Shown: in pieces, positions 13,688 through 14,015 of the stretch
How positions within the stretch are numbered: the stretch's first letter is position 1
How the letters are laid out: each line of letters begins with the position of its first letter
Source of the DNA: Paracoccaceae bacterium
GTDB taxonomy: Bacteria > Pseudomonadota > Alphaproteobacteria > Rhodobacterales > Rhodobacteraceae
Assembly (NCBI GenBank): GCA_024742655.1
Contig: JANSYB010000012.1
Span: 1 to 14,015 of the forward strand
DNA length: 14,015 nt
Direction: 5' to 3'
The notes under the pieces: generated by a model
Database searches by the model: none
Told to the model about the DNA's origin: nothing
What the model saw: the letters and a program-made list of their open reading frames with translations, nothing else
Program-made: the position numbers and the translations under genes

Positions 13688-14015
13688 ATGTCCCTTGCCA
13701 ACACCAAGACGAGCTACGGCGCCGTCGCGCGCGGGTTTCACTGGTTGACGGCCCTGCTGATCCTGTCGGCCATTCCGCTGGGGCTCATCGCCAATGACAT
13801 CGCCCATGCGATCAAGGACCCGGCCATCGCGACAACCGATGCCGACCTGTCGCGCGCAGCCCTGCTGTTTTCCTTGCACAAGACCATCGGCGTCACGGTG
13901 TTCTTTGTCGCGCTGGCGCGCATCCTGTGGGCGATCGGACAGACCAAGCCCGGCCTGCTGAACGGGGACAACCGTCTTGAGGCAATGGCGGCCGAAACCG
14001 CGCACTGGCTGTTAT
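13688..14015 (+). CDS. Cytochrome b561 family protein (partial)
   Basis: The only rightward gene, open to the window end (109 full codons seen). It starts MSLANTKTSYGAVARGFHWL at an ATG with GAGGAG about 8 nt upstream. Three histidines at the positions used for haem b in bacterial cytochrome b561 (CybB family) are visible: His18 in RGFHWLTALLILSAIPLGL (first membrane helix), His64 in SLHKTIGVTVFFVALARI (second helix) and His106 in AETAHWLL at the start of the third. Such proteins are inner-membrane dihaem electron carriers that oxidise ubiquinol, in E. coli as superoxide:ubiquinone oxidoreductase. The substrate here is not shown by sequence. The fourth helix and any C-terminal extension lie outside the window. 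Confidence 0.9.
   Translation, partial: MSLANTKTSYGAVARGFHWLTALLILSAIPLGLIANDIAHAIKDPAIATTDADLSRAALLFSLHKTIGVTVFFVALARILWAIGQTKPGLLNGDNRLEAMAAETAHWLL

Noticed and set aside
13532..14005. 157-codon open frame on the minus strand opposite cytochrome b561
   Set aside because: It overlaps the plus-strand gene with clear haem histidines and a good ribosome binding site. The minus-strand protein has no family features.
1..14015. tRNA, rRNA, CRISPR array, insertion sequence, integrase or att site
   Set aside because: I scanned both strands by eye and found no cloverleaf, regularly spaced repeats, transposase motifs or flanking duplications. The cluster appears fixed in the chromosome rather than mobile.

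Overview
The window looks like chromosomal DNA from a GC-rich alphaproteobacterium of the order Rhodobacterales (Rhodobacter/Roseobacter type). Two things point there: a gene transfer agent (GTA) structural cluster with the gene order of the Rhodobacter capsulatus GTA, and its position beside a fatty-acid synthesis block ending in mltG. This placement rests on gene order and protein motifs read by eye, not on a database search.

Layout: every gene except the last is on the minus strand, so transcription runs from right to left. On the far right, a partial cytochrome b561 gene (13688 to the window end, plus strand) diverges from fabD. Reading leftward come fabD (malonyl-CoA:ACP transacylase), fabG (3-oxoacyl-ACP reductase), acpP (acyl carrier protein, with its own promoter, a long structured leader and a clear terminator), a divergent HisA-like TIM-barrel gene, fabF (3-oxoacyl-ACP synthase II) and mltG (endolytic murein transglycosylase), whose start overlaps the fabF stop. 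A control region of about 220 nt (7590-7812) follows, and then the GTA cluster: g1 (small terminase), g2 (large terminase), g3 (portal), g3.5 (coiled-coil membrane protein), g4 (prohead protease), g5 (major capsid protein), g6 (connector/adaptor), g7 (head-tail stopper), g8 (tail terminator), g9 (tail tube), g10 (tail chaperone) and the start of g10.1 (second tail chaperone), cut by the left edge.

How it works together: the GTA genes encode a phage-like particle that packages and transfers random host DNA. The cluster is punctuated into three blocks, packaging (g1-g2), head (g3-g5) and connector/tail (g6 onward). Genes are mostly coupled by ATGA or TGATG overlaps or short gaps inside blocks. 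The two largest gaps, after g2 and after g5, each open with a strong hairpin. No integrase, attachment site, tRNA or lysis gene is seen, and all reading frames are intact, which fits a domesticated, vertically inherited element.

No gene-free stretch exceeds 300 nt. The larger gaps (7590-7812, 5759-5968, 11524-11754, 11098-11289, 13514-13687, 2263-2412) are described in the feature list. The least ordinary observations are the control region in front of g1 (promoter-like hexamers, a full IHF consensus, repeated TGCGCAA and a terminator-like hairpin inside the leader), the HisA paralog with altered catalytic residues, the hairpin punctuation of the GTA operon, and a tandem pair of perfect AT-rich palindromes between fabD and fabG.
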